DNA of 64,000 nucleotides from Eurosta solidaginis. Lineage: Eukaryota > Arthropoda > Insecta > Diptera > Tephritidae. This document shows positions 48,148 to 59,770 of this stretch, in pieces. Location of the stretch: the NCBI RefSeq assembly GCF_040869045.1, contig NC_090319.1, positions 51,804,779-51,868,778 of the forward strand, read 5' to 3'. The position numbers and the translations under genes are program-made. The notes beneath the pieces were generated by a model that ran no database searches, had not been told where the DNA came from, and was given only the letters and a program-made list of their open reading frames with translations. How positions within the stretch are numbered: position 1 is the stretch's first letter; every line of letters begins with the position of its first letter.

Positions 48148-48717
48148 TGTAACGAATTTACTGCAAATCCTCTTATTTGCAACCTTCTGCTAAGTTCGAA
48201 TCACTAAACTGTTGAATAAATAACTCTAATATTTAATAATGCAAAATGGCCTTTATTAAAGTACTTCACAATAACACCAATAGCTTGCTTAAATGAAACT
48301 GATTTTCAAAATAACACTGCTATTGCTCGCTAGATAGCGTCTTAAATCCAACTGATTCTCGCGCCTCTACTCTTGCTGCTTTTTTTAGTGTTTTGTTTAC
48401 TCGTTGACATTTCTAGGAGGTTCTTTTCTGGAATCTACTAGTTGGTTATCTGCTATACGTTTCTCAGCTATAACGACAGATGCACAATTTTTATAGCTTC
48501 TCTCACAGCTCATGCGCGTGCGTTTGTGAGCGATACTTCCACAATTATAATTGCATATCTCAGATAAGATATCTGCATGTGTTTGTGCGTTGCTTCTCCG
48601 CTGCGTGTACGTACATATGTGTAGACATAATGATTGAATTATTGATGTGCATACAGTCACTGCTTAGCATCGGCTTATAGATGACAGTACCCCTTAGTGT
48701 TGCTAATATTCGTAACA
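48148..48717 (-). repeat. 5' LTR of the deleted LTR element
   Basis: Same ends as the 3' LTR and the solo LTRs. It is flanked by ATAT at 48718-48721. Confidence 0.85.
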
Positions 48718-48764
48718 ATATACATATTATAATTGATTATTTTCCTTTACTCTCACCACTGTAA

Positions 48765-49334
48765 GTTTGCATTCAATTTACTTACCAATACTTCATATTC
48801 TGTTGTGGTCATCTCAGTTCCATTGTTTGTCATATACATTACTCTATGCGAAGATGTACTTTGTCTAGTAAAATTTTGTCTTTATATGTTGCACGCGCAA
48901 CATTTAAGTTTTCACCTAATTCCGAATAACCACTAAGTGCAGCTCCTTTCGATACATGTCCATTAGAATCGGTCACCAATTTGTTTGAAATTATTTAGTA
49001 ACTCGACGTTTTGACGTAAATCCATAACCATTGCTATGTGAAGAGCATGCGACAGCTTTTGCCGGTGCATAGGTGCCAGGCAGTAGATCATATTGAAAAT
49101 AAACAAGTGCTATATACATTTGTATGTTGGATTTATATCTGGATTTGTTCCAGTTTGTAAAACTTCATATGGTTGAGGTGGGGCCATTGGTACATTTCTA
49201 GATCCATTGACTTCTAACTTGAAAAGTGGTGTCCATATCGGCATATTGGTATACATATCAGTCGCATCGGAATCATTTAATTTCTTATTCAACTCTGACC
49301 GTTCTCCGCAGGGTGAATTCGGTTGCGTGTGCAT
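48765..49334 (-). pseudogene. DM9-like domain gene fragment, frameshifted
   Basis: On the minus strand one frame from about 48985 reads KLVTDSNGHVSKGAAL, then NLNVARATYKDKILLDKVH. After a two-base shift near 48842 it reads MYMTNNGTEMTTTEYEVLV. This order (VaRAtY...GKVH...Y-NG-E...YEVLV) resembles a DM9 (DUF3421-type) repeat of insect proteins. A further minus-strand frame at 49334-49110 is proline-containing and may be its upstream part. Two stops and frame shifts mark it as broken; a GTAAGT follows EYEVL and could be an old splice donor. Assignment is tentative. Confidence 0.4.
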
Positions 49335-49974
49335 GGTCGTCTACATTCTGAACAATATTTTGGATGATTTAATGCCGTGAACAACCAACGATTGAGGAAT
49401 ATGGAAATGACCACGAAATATTGAATATATTCGATCGGTTTTCTCGTAGAACTCAAAACAAATGGAAAATATTAATGATTTTTTGAAAAAACAATTAATT
49501 TGTTTGAGTATTGTCACTAGTTTGAGCTATAGAAAAGTCAACACAAAATAGAATTGGAGAAAAAAGTGATGCCGTTGCATACTTTTCCATTAAAATTGAT
49601 TTATATGGTTTTTACTACAATTTTTCCTCTGTATGAAAAAGTAGTTTCGCAAAGGGGCAAATTGATTTTCACAGTGGGAGTTCAAGATGGCGGATTAGAA
49701 AGAGAAGCTGCCAACGTCAGTCTCCTTGTAATTGCATCATGCTGGGCACTACAAACTGATGAGACGCCAGTTGACATATGTAAAACAAAAATTTCCATCA
49801 TGTTGTCAAATGAGGTTTTAATTATTTGTCGAACAAACTTGGCGCGACTCACTTCTGAGGACTTGGCCTATTAACGCTTTGCTGTTTTTTCTACAACTTG
49901 GCATTGTTTAAGTCGGCTCCGAACAGCCAGATCTATTTTAACTTAGAAATTTCTACAAGCAGAAATACTCTCAG
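49335..49974. other. No supported feature
   Basis: The frame at 49554-49874 shows no domain or codon pattern that I can support. Confidence 0.4.
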
Positions 49975-50335
49975 ACTGTTAGCCAAACCAATGCCGAGGG
50001 AAACACGAAGAGATTAAGGCCGAGCTTCTCTCCCCATTTGGATCATGCTCCTTTCAATTTTTCACACAAAGTGGCGGGACAGGACCTACATATTTTACAC
50101 TGACTATGAATGGCACGTGCACGGCAGATAAGTTTTCACTGTAAAGCTTTTCATGACAGAAATACGCTCGGAGTGTTTGCCAAATTTCTGCCGTATGCGA
50201 CCCCGCTTGGAAAAACTTTCTTCCAATTGAAAAAACTTGTTTCTCAAATTTTGGTGTTGCTGTGCCCGGAGCGTGTACCCAGTGTCTTCGGCTTGGTAGG
50301 CTAAGAAAGTTACCGGCACACCACGGAAGTATACG
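49975..50335 (-). repeat. tRNA-derived SINE, copy 2
   Basis: Same family and orientation as 41240-41515: minus-strand head CCGTGGTGTGCCGGTAAC with an A box-like segment, a GGGTACACGCTCC stretch at the B box position, then the shared body with CCAAGCGGGGTCGCA. A longer 3' part remains here than in copy 1. Confidence 0.55.
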
Positions 50336-50445
50336 GGACCAATCGTGCAGGCCGTATGACCCTAGAAATATAGCGACAATAACTATAGGCCGAACCGACT
50401 TCATGGTTCCGTTCCTAAGCTTCCAAATAGATCTTAGGCCACAAA

Positions 50446-50482
50446 ATAGTGTGTGTGTGTGTGTATGGGGGGGGGGGGGGTC
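50446..50482. repeat. GT and poly-G microsatellite
   Basis: About ten GT dinucleotides at 50448-50463 followed by a run of about 15 G at 50466-50480. Confidence 0.9.
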
Positions 50483-50526
50483 CGCTGGGTTGCGGGTATA
50501 GCGGAACATGCTATGTGCGTGTATAC

Positions 50527-50690
50527 CGATGATTGTTGTTGTAGAGATACAGGCACTATCCGAAGGTTTTGTCGATGTATATGGTCCTTGACCGGATATA
50601 GATCAGGTATTTTCCGATAAAAAGCATCACTAAGGTGCCCAATCATCTCGGAAACGATTTAATATGGCCACATTGCATCATCCAGACCAT
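50527..50690 (+). repeat. SINE-like dispersed repeat, 5' part
   Basis: Opens GTTGTTGTAGAGATACAGG and continues with the CCGAAGGTTTTGTCGATGTA and CATCTCGGAAACGATTTAAT segments found in the copy at 26645-27026. The 3' half is missing. Confidence 0.6.
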
Positions 50691-51099
50691 CCCAGCAACA
50701 GATATTTTAGAGGAAGCGTGCTTAATCTGCAGTTGCGTCAATATATAATATAAATATATAAATTGATAGCCAGGCTGTTGCCAGGGCAATAATTGCAGAC
50801 AGTACTTCATCAGAGAAGCATTGGAGGGTTTCCACTCTAGCCGGAACATATATCTGCACTGAGTTCCCGGAATAGAAAGCAACGAAAAGACCGATGAATT
50901 GGCAAAAGAGGTTGAAGCACTCGATAAATCGACTATAGATGGCTCAATCCATTTGAAAAAATCAAAAGGAGACACGAGTTACATATGATCCATGAAACAG
51001 GAAAAGCGTGAAAAGAAATGCGCGGTTGCGAAATTTCTAATATCATCTGGTCATTCTATGACGTTATACAAACAGAGTTTCTCTTAAATCTAAAGAGAG
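50691..51099. other. No clear feature
   Basis: Lies between the SINE-like piece and the LINE tail. Minus-strand text near 50890-50840 hints at LINE-like sequence, but not enough to call. Confidence 0.35.
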
Positions 51100-51430
51100 A
51101 AGCCTTAAGGCTCAAGATGGGCTTACTGACTGGACACTGCCTTCTGGCTTCATATGCTTATAGGTTAGGCCTGGTCTGCAACAGAGATATAGGATATGCA
51201 AGCTGAAGTATTAAACGATTGAGCACGTTCCGAGTTCATGTCTCGCGCTCACTAGGTCAAAGCTTAAACTTCAAGGGGTGGCAAAGTTGCCAGATCTCGA
51301 GGCAGCAATTAAGATTTAGAAAACTTATTGTATTGGCCAATAGGGCCGAGCTATTCTGTAACATAAGCCCTGGTGCCTAATTGGTGTTTTTGTTTTTGCC
51401 CGTCAAACAAACGCTCTTAATTTATTTAAT
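51100..51430 (+). pseudogene. RNase H-type LINE, 3' fragment
   Basis: The plus-strand frame GHCLLASYAYRLGLVCN near 51137-51185, then a shifted ELPDLEAAIK-like stretch and a SPGA terminus, match the tails at 5.1, 18.8 and 24.9 kb. It is the only copy of that tail on the plus strand. Confidence 0.65.
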
Positions 51431-52430
51431 AACTAGCAGACCCAGAAGACGTTGTTCTGCCATAAATTTGGTCTATTTGCATACATTTTAATAAGCTTTT
51501 ACCGTCTAACTCTGCCCTCTCCCCATCTTAACTTTTTCCTAATCCTTTTATTCATCTGTCTCTATCTTCGTTTCAGTCTCCTTCTCTCTTTCCTTTTCTC
51601 TGAAGTTCTTCTCATTCTTCTTCACCCCTATTGCCAGTCCCAGAGGGTGGTATGTATTTTGTTCCAGTGCCATTCTGAGTCCCAGTCCCACTGCGAGTCT
51701 CAATCACAATCCTAGTCCTAATCCCTGTCCCAGTCTCTCTCTGGTCACCTTCCCAGAAAAAATGATCGTAAATACAAATAGGCAAATTTATATACCAAAT
51801 TTCAGGCAAATCGAATAGCGCGTATGTAAATAGGTATGTGGGTATTATTAATTCATGTCTTTGTTTCCGCTTCGCATGCATATCAGTTTTTACAGGTTGA
51901 TGCGACTAAATCGAATATCACAATGAAAATTACTTTAAAGCTCTCAGCAACAGCTTTCATTTCATATCTATATTACACACACACTCTATTGTTACCCTGA
52001 TCCGCGTTTTGGCCTATATCTTGAGACCATAGTCACCCAGGGATACAATAAATACTCCGTATGAAAGTACTCATAAACAGCTTCCATTTGATACCCATAT
52101 TATACAAACATATCCCAGGATTACCCAGGTCCCTGTTTTGATCTCAAGACCCTAGCCAGAATGGGATAAAAAGTATCGTATGCCCGTTCCCTGGTTATAA
52201 GCTACCTCTCCACCAATTTTCAGCCAAATCGGTTCATCCGTTCTTGAATTATAAATAGTGTAACCAACACAACTTTCTTTTATATATGTGACCCGGTCTA
52301 TGAAAAGGTGGCTTATGACTCAAAAAAGAAATTGCGAGAAACAGCTGTTAACAGCTGTCCACCTTTTCATAGACCGGGTCACATATATAGATTTGCCTAG
52401 TAATAAGCGTAATGGATACTTTCGCATTAT
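51431..52430 (+). repeat. Family 4 repeat (GGGACT-type), plus-strand copy
   Basis: Begins CTAGCAGACCC and GACGTTGTTCTGCC. It has a pyrimidine-rich part, then an AGTCCC-type hexanucleotide array at about 51640-51735, two degenerate units with GATACCCATAT-like text near 52090, and a 3' part with CCAAATCGGTTCATCCGTTC. The end TTTTATATATA is interrupted by the small MITE at 52283-52389. An inverted copy is at 59145-60505. Confidence 0.7.
52283..52389. mobile_element. Short MITE with 31-bp perfect inverted repeats
   Basis: Both ends read inward TATATATGTGACCCGGTC and onward for 31 bases, perfectly inverted. The true tip is probably TGTGACCC with a TATA duplication, but flanking TA repeats hide the border. 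The interior holds a perfect 18-bp palindrome (ACAGCTGTTAACAGCTGT). It sits in the AT-rich 3' tip of family 4. Confidence 0.85.
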
Positions 52431-52729
52431 TTCTTTCTTTTTTAATTTTTTCTTTCTTTTTTGTTTTTTTAAAGCACAGTGAATAACTTTGTTTCTCTCC
52501 TTCACATTTGTAACTGAGAAAGGATATATTTAAATGCCAGATATCCGCTTTTAAGCTCACATACATGAGTAGCTATATACTTTTGAATAAAGTAATGACG
52601 TGCATAGATTTTAAAATCTACTTATGTATGTTTATCTAGAAATACTCAATATACATATGTGATATCCTTTTCAGTTTTCTATGAGATAGATTGGCATACT
52701 CTGTATTGAAAGGGTACATACGTACATAT

Positions 52730-53302
52730 TGTAATTATTATTAGCAGCACTAAGGGATACTTTCATCTCTAAGCCGATGCTAAGCAGTGACTTGCTTGCA
52801 CATCAATAATTCAATCATTTTGTCTAAACATATGTACATACACGCAGCGGAGAAGCAACGCACAACCACATGCATAAGATACTGCCGAAGGTATGCAATG
52901 GTTGTGCAAGTGTCGCTCACATATACAAACACATGCAGATATCTTATCTGAGATGCTCCCAAAAGTATGCAATTATAATTGTGTTCACACATACACGCGC
53001 ATATGAGAAGCTAAAAACGTAGTAAGTTTATAGCTGATGGCCAACTAGTAGATTCTTGAAATGGAAGCGCCTAGAAAATGCGAACGAGAAATCACAGAGT
53101 ATAAAAGCACCAACAGTAGAGGCGCGAGAAGCAGTTTCATTTAAGCAAGCTATTTGTTGTGAAGTAGCAGTGTTATTTTTGAAAGTACTTTAACAAAGGC
53201 CATTTTGCATTATTGAATAGTGGTGTTATTTATTCAAGAGTTTAGTGATTCGAACGTTAGTAGAAGATTGTAAATAAGGGGAATTGCAGTGAATTCGTTA
53301 CA
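52730..53302 (+). mobile_element. Solo LTR, 573 bp, TSD ATAT
   Basis: Same LTR family, TGTAATTATTATTAGCAGC to GAATTCGTTACA, flanked by ATAT at 52726-52729 and 53303-53306. A TATA box (TATAAAAG, 53100-53107) stands upstream of AGTAGAGGCGCGAG. The expected AATAAA is mutated to AACAAA in the TTTAACAAAGGCC context. Confidence 0.9.
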
Positions 53303-54299
53303 ATATCTATGCCCATAAGCAAATGCAGTATAAGTCAGTGGTCCATGAAGTATATCTTTGGTCGATAAACTTGGTAAGTTTATCTTATTTTTGTTGTTAC
53401 ATTTTGGCTTATATATAAAATTTAATGAATTCATTTGTTTAGTAGATTTGTACAAATAGATTTCCTTATGCATATTTCATTCTACATTTTATGATTTTTG
53501 CATATTTGCATGTAAACATACATGAAAAGATAACTTTATACATTCTGAGGTTTTACAGAATTTCGACTTCTACTTGGAAAAAAAAGCAAATTCATCAGTC
53601 TATTTAGACTTTGATTTGCGATGTTAAAGACGAAAGCTAATGTGAACAAATGCATCAATTCAAATAAGCCAGATAAGGTGAAAACTCGGTGACAGCATTG
53701 TCTCTTTACAATATGTCATAAGTGCTGATTAATCTGTAGGTAAGGTAACATAAGGTCAACGGTCACAAGGTCAATTGATCTTGTTACCACTTAAAATATC
53801 TATACCGTCAATTTGACTTATAAACAACCTCAGGTGTGCACAAATTAGATTGACTTTGTGATATTTACTGTGGGGATCGCTGTTGGTTGTTTTTTTTGTC
53901 GAAGAGTTCTATTTGAGTTCATTGATACACATTTGTGCAACAAAACTGGCAAAGTAGAGTGATATAGGACCACAATCGATAGAGAAATGTGCAGAAGCAT
54001 ACCACCGTGTGAAGTGCTGTAACCCCTAATTTGGATTGTGGTATCACATGAGTTTCTGGACTCCCGGCAATTCTTATTGCTATCTAATTAAGGTGGTTAG
54101 AGTCATCAGGACTGGGTGTCCACCATGCAAAAGCACCACTTGTTTTATCTAAGCGAAAATATTAAGTCTTCGTCTTCAATTTTTCCTCAATTGGGGCATC
54201 ACAACTGGTAACTTCTCAAAGAGTTTAAAATTAAGTGATATTTTTGGAGGGTCATTTTTGTTAGCTAGGAAACTATCAAAGGACATGGCAGGTTGAAAG
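53303..54299. other. No supported gene; AGGTCA-type motifs
   Basis: AT-rich sequence. At 53752-53773 the motif AAGGTCA appears twice with a GGTCA between. No gene found. Confidence 0.4.
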
Positions 54300-55145
54300 G
54301 TTTTTTGAAGCAACACCCACTTGCATGAATGGATCTAATGGATGCCAAGGCAAAAGCGGTTACGGCCTCATCGTAGATCAGTTTTCATAATATCGGCAAT
54401 GGACTTTCTAATGCCAGACACTGTATTATTGTTACCAACTTGGACTTCAATTCAAGCAGGGCCGACTATTAAATGTCGACAACTGGCGCTGCGCAAGTTT
54501 CACAGAGTCAAACTACGGAGTGGGGACTGCGCATAGTGACTCATCTGGCGCAGTAGAATAGTGAAAGAAATTGTTCGAAACAAGAAGGGAAGGCACCTGA
54601 AAGGATCCTGATCAAGAGCTCGCTGTAAAAAGGAGTTCCAGCTTCCCAACCACTGGAGTATCTTCCAGGCGGTGATTGCCTTGATGAAGGATATAGCGCG
54701 TAGGATGCAATCTAGAGCAAATATGGTTGCAGAATTAAACTTCACTTCTTTTTTCAGTTTGAAGTAGGCAGAACTTACGACGCTAGTGTTCACACCGATT
54801 ATATCAATGCCATTAGCAGAGTGGTTGAGTTTCCAATTCTGACGGAGCTGATAATGTTGCTTTCGTGTTGTCAAAGGCGGCTTTAAAATCAAAGAAGAAA
54901 TGGGTTTTTTAAGATTTGTCGCATTTTGAAAATCTGTTTGATGGTAGATTTACCAGGTCTGAAGCCGCGCTAATAAGGTCTGATTCATGGAGGGCTTCAA
55001 TCTTTCGCACAATAAACTTGACATACCCTTATATGTGATATAGTTTGCGCAGTTTTTAGGATCCTCTTTCTTTTGAACTCGGCAAAGGACACTTAGATTC
55101 CAACCGTCGGCCATGCTATCGGTCAACCACATTTTACATAGAGAT
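54300..55145 (-). pseudogene. LINE reverse-transcriptase fragment
   Basis: The minus strand near 55130-54960 reads a WNLSVLCRVQKKEDPKNCAN run followed by LLCERLKP, typical of the KKGDP..C.NYR block of insect LINE polymerases. Near 54890-54860 a DFKAAFDNTK (palm motif A type) segment follows. The rest has stops, and no YADD is seen. The region below 54700 is only weakly similar. Confidence 0.6.
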
Positions 55146-57149
55146 TAATGCATGCACCTTACTTACTCTTCGGCGCTGTATTTAAATACTCCGCTAGCTA
55201 AAGACTTAACTCCCATTTAATTTTCAAGTGCTTAAAACAGTACTTTTTTGTTTTTTTTAGTGCTTCTTTTTTCTTTTTAAGCTCTTTAGTATAACTAAAT
55301 GAAGTTTTTTGTTATTATCTCTTCTCTTAGTTTATCACCTAAAGCCACTTACTAAATTTAAAGTTGAAGAACGTTTGTTTTGTTAGTGAAAATATCCTTA
55401 TAATCAAACATGTATGTGTGTATATTTGACCGTATCAAAAAAGCAAAGGTTTGCGCCCTTTCAAGATTCACTACAGATGAGACAAAATATTAAAGAAGTA
55501 TTGCACTGTGATATTTGTGAAGATAGTTACACAGGAAGGTACAGGAAAAAGAGAAAAAAGATCCATTATTTGAGCCTAAATTGACAAGATTGAAAAACGG
55601 ATATATAATTAGATGGCTGAGATGCGTAATCGGGAGATATGTAAGACCGTTCGTGGTGTCCTTACCACCAGACTATAAAAGCAATGGGTCTAAAAGCGTG
55701 GCTTGTAAGAAAGTCGATATAAAAGCTCTCTATATTCGTTTGAAGAATTATTAAACAAAACATGGAAAAATATATCTAAAATAAAGTGGGGACTGTTGTT
55801 ACATGCAAGTTTTAAGCTTTTGTAGCCTATCGCTGCAGTGAACTCCTCCACTTCAACATGCTCAGCACTGAATCAATGATAATTCACGTAGTACGCATGC
55901 TTTACGCACGAGCTACCTTTCGGACTATGAATTTTTCTTAAGTCGCTGCATCGCCGAACTATACAAAAAACGAACTCCTTTTCATGATAACTTTAATGAG
56001 AACTCAACACTCAAATTTCCTTGCGCACCTTTTATCGCCTCCTCTGAAAGTGATCGCTGCCAATGTTTGGGTTTTTTGGCCCACGCATTATCTGCCCTCA
56101 TGGCTCCGACAGTGGCTCCGTTTATGCGAACACTAATTTCTGAGCTGTAGTCACTAACCACTAATCTTTATAAAGTTTATTTGAATTAAACTAAGCTATG
56201 AACTTAAATTAAAATAGAAATGTTTCTTATTTCTTGTTGGCCTACTCTTGTAAAAAATTGAGTGAATACCAAGTGCTCATGTACTCAATACGTCCAGAAA
56301 ACTATTTTTTTTTTTTGTTTGATTAGCTAAATAGAGCTCGCTCAGATATCGAAGTTAAACCACAACAGGGGTACGTTTTACCAGAAACGAATAATTTCGG
56401 GCTTTTTGTGAAGAACTTCGTCGGTTTCTTATCGATGACAACCGATACCGACAAGTTATGGATTTATTATCGACTTATTATGGATAGTGAATTAACATCA
56501 CCGGGTTATCGACATGTGCTACCGAAGTTTTAAAAGCTTTTCTAATATCCTTATATCCAAAGTAATCAGTGTACAAAGCTTCCTTTTACTTTAACCCATG
56601 GTTCTGCATTCAAAGGCTATATTGACATTGTTTGTATTGTATCTATCGTGGATCTTGATATTTGAAATCTAAAGTAACTTCTTGACTAGCCAACCGGAGC
56701 TTTTCAGAGTCTACTGTAGGTGGTCACTATTAATACGCTCTAGAATCTTTCCCATTGAGTGCAGCATACAAAATGCCGTTTATGGTGATGCCTGGTCAAC
56801 ATCACACTAGGTTTTATGAAAAGCGCCAGTCTTTGATATTTTCGTGAGCGGTGGAAGACGTCATCTTTGATACAGTTGATAATCCAGATCTGATCACCGC
56901 TTGAACGGCTATATTTGATACCCTCATCCGAGCCTGGGATCTTATTTTTGGCAACTCTATATAAAGCATTCAGTACCTCCTATAGTTCGTGGAATTTCCA
57001 TACATTCGAGATCCTCACTTTAAGAGTATGTCCAGTAATTTTGTGCCCGTAGAAGAATTTCGAAGATCCTTCTCATTTTTAACGGGCATGCAGGTTGCCT
57101 TATATCTGTCACTACTGATCTCTAAGTACAGAACTTAGCAACTCAAACG
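55146..57149. other. No supported feature
   Basis: Two kilobases without a convincing frame or repeat. An ATCGA/GTTATGG-rich patch at 56400-56530 resembles bases 1-360. Confidence 0.4.
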
Positions 57150-58230
57150 CAATATTACTCATGTTGTAGTTGTTGTGTTAATAGTGCTTCACCCCATTCA
57201 ATGGGCAGGACCATTCGCAAATTGTCATAAAAGTCCTCTAACGGGAGTCCAAGGAAACTGGTTATTTCAACAGAGGCGGGATATAAGGAGATTGGTGTTA
57301 GAGACGGAGGTTCCATATTACAATTGAAAAGATGGCTGATATCATGTGGGGACACATCGCATGCAGGACCTACATTTCGTATGTCGGGGTTGATTCTGGA
57401 CAAGTAATAGCTTAGCCTGTTATAGTATCCAGAACGAAATTAGGCCAAGGTGACACATGTCTCCCTTAAAAATGTGCTTTCTTCTTCTGCAAGGGTAGGA
57501 TATTGCATATTGCATACTGTCAAAAGAGTTTACCGATCCTATGTGGATTTGGCTTTGGGCCTGCTTATGCTTGTCTGGATCAAGCAGCTGTGTTGGCAGG
57601 AGCCTGATCTCATCATAGTTCTTGAGAAGATGTTCCCTTAATCTCGGTGTAGGCGGGGCTAGATCAAGCAATTGTTTTCTAGGATGTCTTGGTTTATGAC
57701 TATTTAGCAAAAACTGGTGTTCAGCATTTCGTTGTGCTCTTTAATGTTGAGCTCTTTGGCCTCACTATGTAAGTGGTGTTCGGGGGTCATAAGGAGACAT
57801 CCGATGGCAGTTCTGATAGCAGCATTTTGACAGGTCCGTAGCCTTTTCCAGTAAGTGTTTTTAAGACCAGGCGACCAAACTGGTGACGCGCAGCTCATGA
57901 GCGGCCGGCCAATTGCTTTGTACGTGGTTAGCAACGTTTCTTTATCCCCAGGTGATGCCGTCAAGCTACTTGAGGATTTTGGTGCGGCTTTGTACTTTAG
58001 ATACAATTTCGGTGGCATACGCATTGAAGGTCAGAGTATTATCGAACGTGACTGACAGTCGGTAGTGTGACACCATCGACGTGAACGTCCAATATTTGCA
58101 AAATCTGTTCCTTCCACGTCGTCAACAAAGTGGCCGTTAATTTTATGAAGAAACCAGAAATATCGGGGAGATAGCTATTTATTTTGGCAACTAAGTCATC
58201 AATTGAAGGACGAGGTCCTGTTGCCATAAT
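57150..58230 (-). pseudogene. Jockey-like LINE, 3' end
   Basis: Minus-strand frames in order. The stretch from about 58000 reads the thumb region and then YKAIGRPLMSCASPVWSPGL, TCQNAAIRTAIGCLL and PEHHLHSEAKELNIKEHNEM. After shifts near 57705 and 57415 it continues with an RHPRKQLLDLAPPTPRLREH segment and a final cysteine tail, CDVSPHDISHLFNC. No RNase H. Such endings are typical of jockey-type elements. 5' truncated near 58230. Confidence 0.75.
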
Positions 58231-59144
58231 CGTTCATTCGTTGGAATAGGATTAGTTTTGATACATCCTAATGTTCACATATCTCGAGTTCATTTATATA
58301 CATAAGTTTTTAGTAACTCATTAAGCAGCGAATGTTAAGCGGAAAAGATAAGCCATGTTCAGACGACTAAGAACGTTTTTCTCTCTTTATTTTTAAAACA
58401 TTCATTTGAAAATTCATTTTTTATATGAATGCATAGTAATCAAGAGATGAATGTCTACAGATATGGTTTTGCTTGCACATTGAAAAATCTACTACATATG
58501 CACATATTTTTATAATTTTGTAGCATACATAAAGGCGCTAAGACTAATTATACTCCCCACATACATCTGTATATGCAACTATGCTAAGGGATATGAGAAT
58601 CCACATATGTAATCTTTATATATAAAAATCACGTGTTACATTGTTTGTCCGCGATGGACTCCTAAACTACTGACCCGATTTTGAATTTTTTTACACCCCG
58701 TGTGTAGTTTGATCTAACTTGAAATATAGGATAGGCTATATATCAGTCTATAGTCGCAATATTATTTTATTGCAAATTTTTTATACGTTTATACGTAATA
58801 ATAAAATGTTACGTATACGCACCGGCACTCATATTTTCTGGTGGTGCGGATATAATTCCGCGTAATTGGTTGGTATTTAATTAAACAACGTGCTTATCAA
58901 TAAAAAATATTATATAGAATGATATCAAGTATAGCACACCACCAGGCCCGGAGAGAGGGGGCGGAATGGGGGGATTACCCTGGACCCGGGGTTTCTGAGG
59001 GGGCCCGAGATTTAGAAGTACTAAGGCATTTTTTTGAATTCAGCATTTAGTTGTTCCATGTGCAATTTTTAAGCCGAATTTCAAAAGCAACGAATATCTG
59101 CATTTCGTTTAAATATTATAGTGAAGTGTGAAAAATAAAAATCT
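58231..59144. other. No gene; short repeat and G-rich patch
   Basis: 58612-58760 has a TATATAAAAATCACGTG...GTCCGCGATGG motif of the style of other insect repeats, not matched with confidence. 58945-59005 is unusually G-rich, with several runs of four to six G. Confidence 0.4.
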
Positions 59145-59259
59145 ATATATGTAAAAGGAAAGGCTAAAATGTGTGTTAGTTGGTCGGCGGTGTTTGAAGA
59201 GATCCGTCTGTCGATTTTGTTCAAACGGGTACCCGGATACACCTAAAATGTGTTTATAT

Positions 59260-59770
59260 TGTTACGAATATTAGCAACACTAAGGCGTACTCTCATCTCT
59301 AAGCCGATGCTAAGCAGTGACCGTATGCACATCAATAATTCAATCATTATGTCTACACATATGTACGTACACGCAACGGAGAAGCAACGCACAAACACAT
59401 GCCTATATCTTATCTGAGGTGCTCACAAGAGAGGGCAATAATTTGTGGAAGTATTACTCACGCGCATATGAAGAGCTATAATCGTAGTTGTGGCTGGTGA
59501 TTTTGTAGCTGATAACTAACTAGTAAGTTCTGGAATGAAAAAGCCTAGAAGTATGCAACGAGGAAACCAGACAGTATAAAAGGCGACAACAGTAGAGGCG
59601 CGAGAATCAGTTTGAATTAGTACGCTATCTGTCGAGCAATAGTAGTGTTATTGTACTTTAATAAAGGCCATTTTGCATTATTGAAAATTGGAGTTATTTA
59701 TTCAACAGCTTAGTGATTCGAACGTTAGCAGAGAATTTTATATAAGCTGAATTGCAGTAAATTCGTTACA
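59260..59770 (+). mobile_element. Solo LTR, 511 bp, TSD ATAT, inside family 4
   Basis: TGTTACGAATATTAGC to AATTCGTTACA, flanked by ATAT at 59256-59259 and 59771-59774. It is shorter than the other LTRs because part of the region after the TATA box is missing. Confidence 0.9.
59575..59582 (+). promoter_or_regulatory. LTR TATA box
   Basis: TATAAAAG, followed by the conserved AACAGTAGAGGCGCGAGA and, about 85 bases on, AATAAA at 59660-59665. The same box stands at 53100 in another LTR, so this is the likely U3 promoter core of the family. Confidence 0.55.

Larger units (their letters stand above)
45297..48717 (-). mobile_element. Ty3/gypsy-type LTR retrotransposon, internally deleted
   Basis: Two LTRs of about 550-570 bp in the same (minus) orientation bracket 2.3 kb. 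The internal order is gag, protease, then only the end of integrase; reverse transcriptase, RNase H and most of integrase are missing. Flanks are ATAT on the right and ACAT on the left, consistent with an original ATAT duplication with one mutation. Gag and protease carry stops and a frameshift. No envelope-like frame is visible. The copy is dead but retains LTRs, primer site and polypurine tract. Confidence 0.85.

Noticed and set aside
50054..50509. A 151-codon minus-strand frame
   Set aside because: It overlaps the GT/poly-G microsatellite and the tRNA-derived SINE; repeats of HTHT come from the microsatellite.
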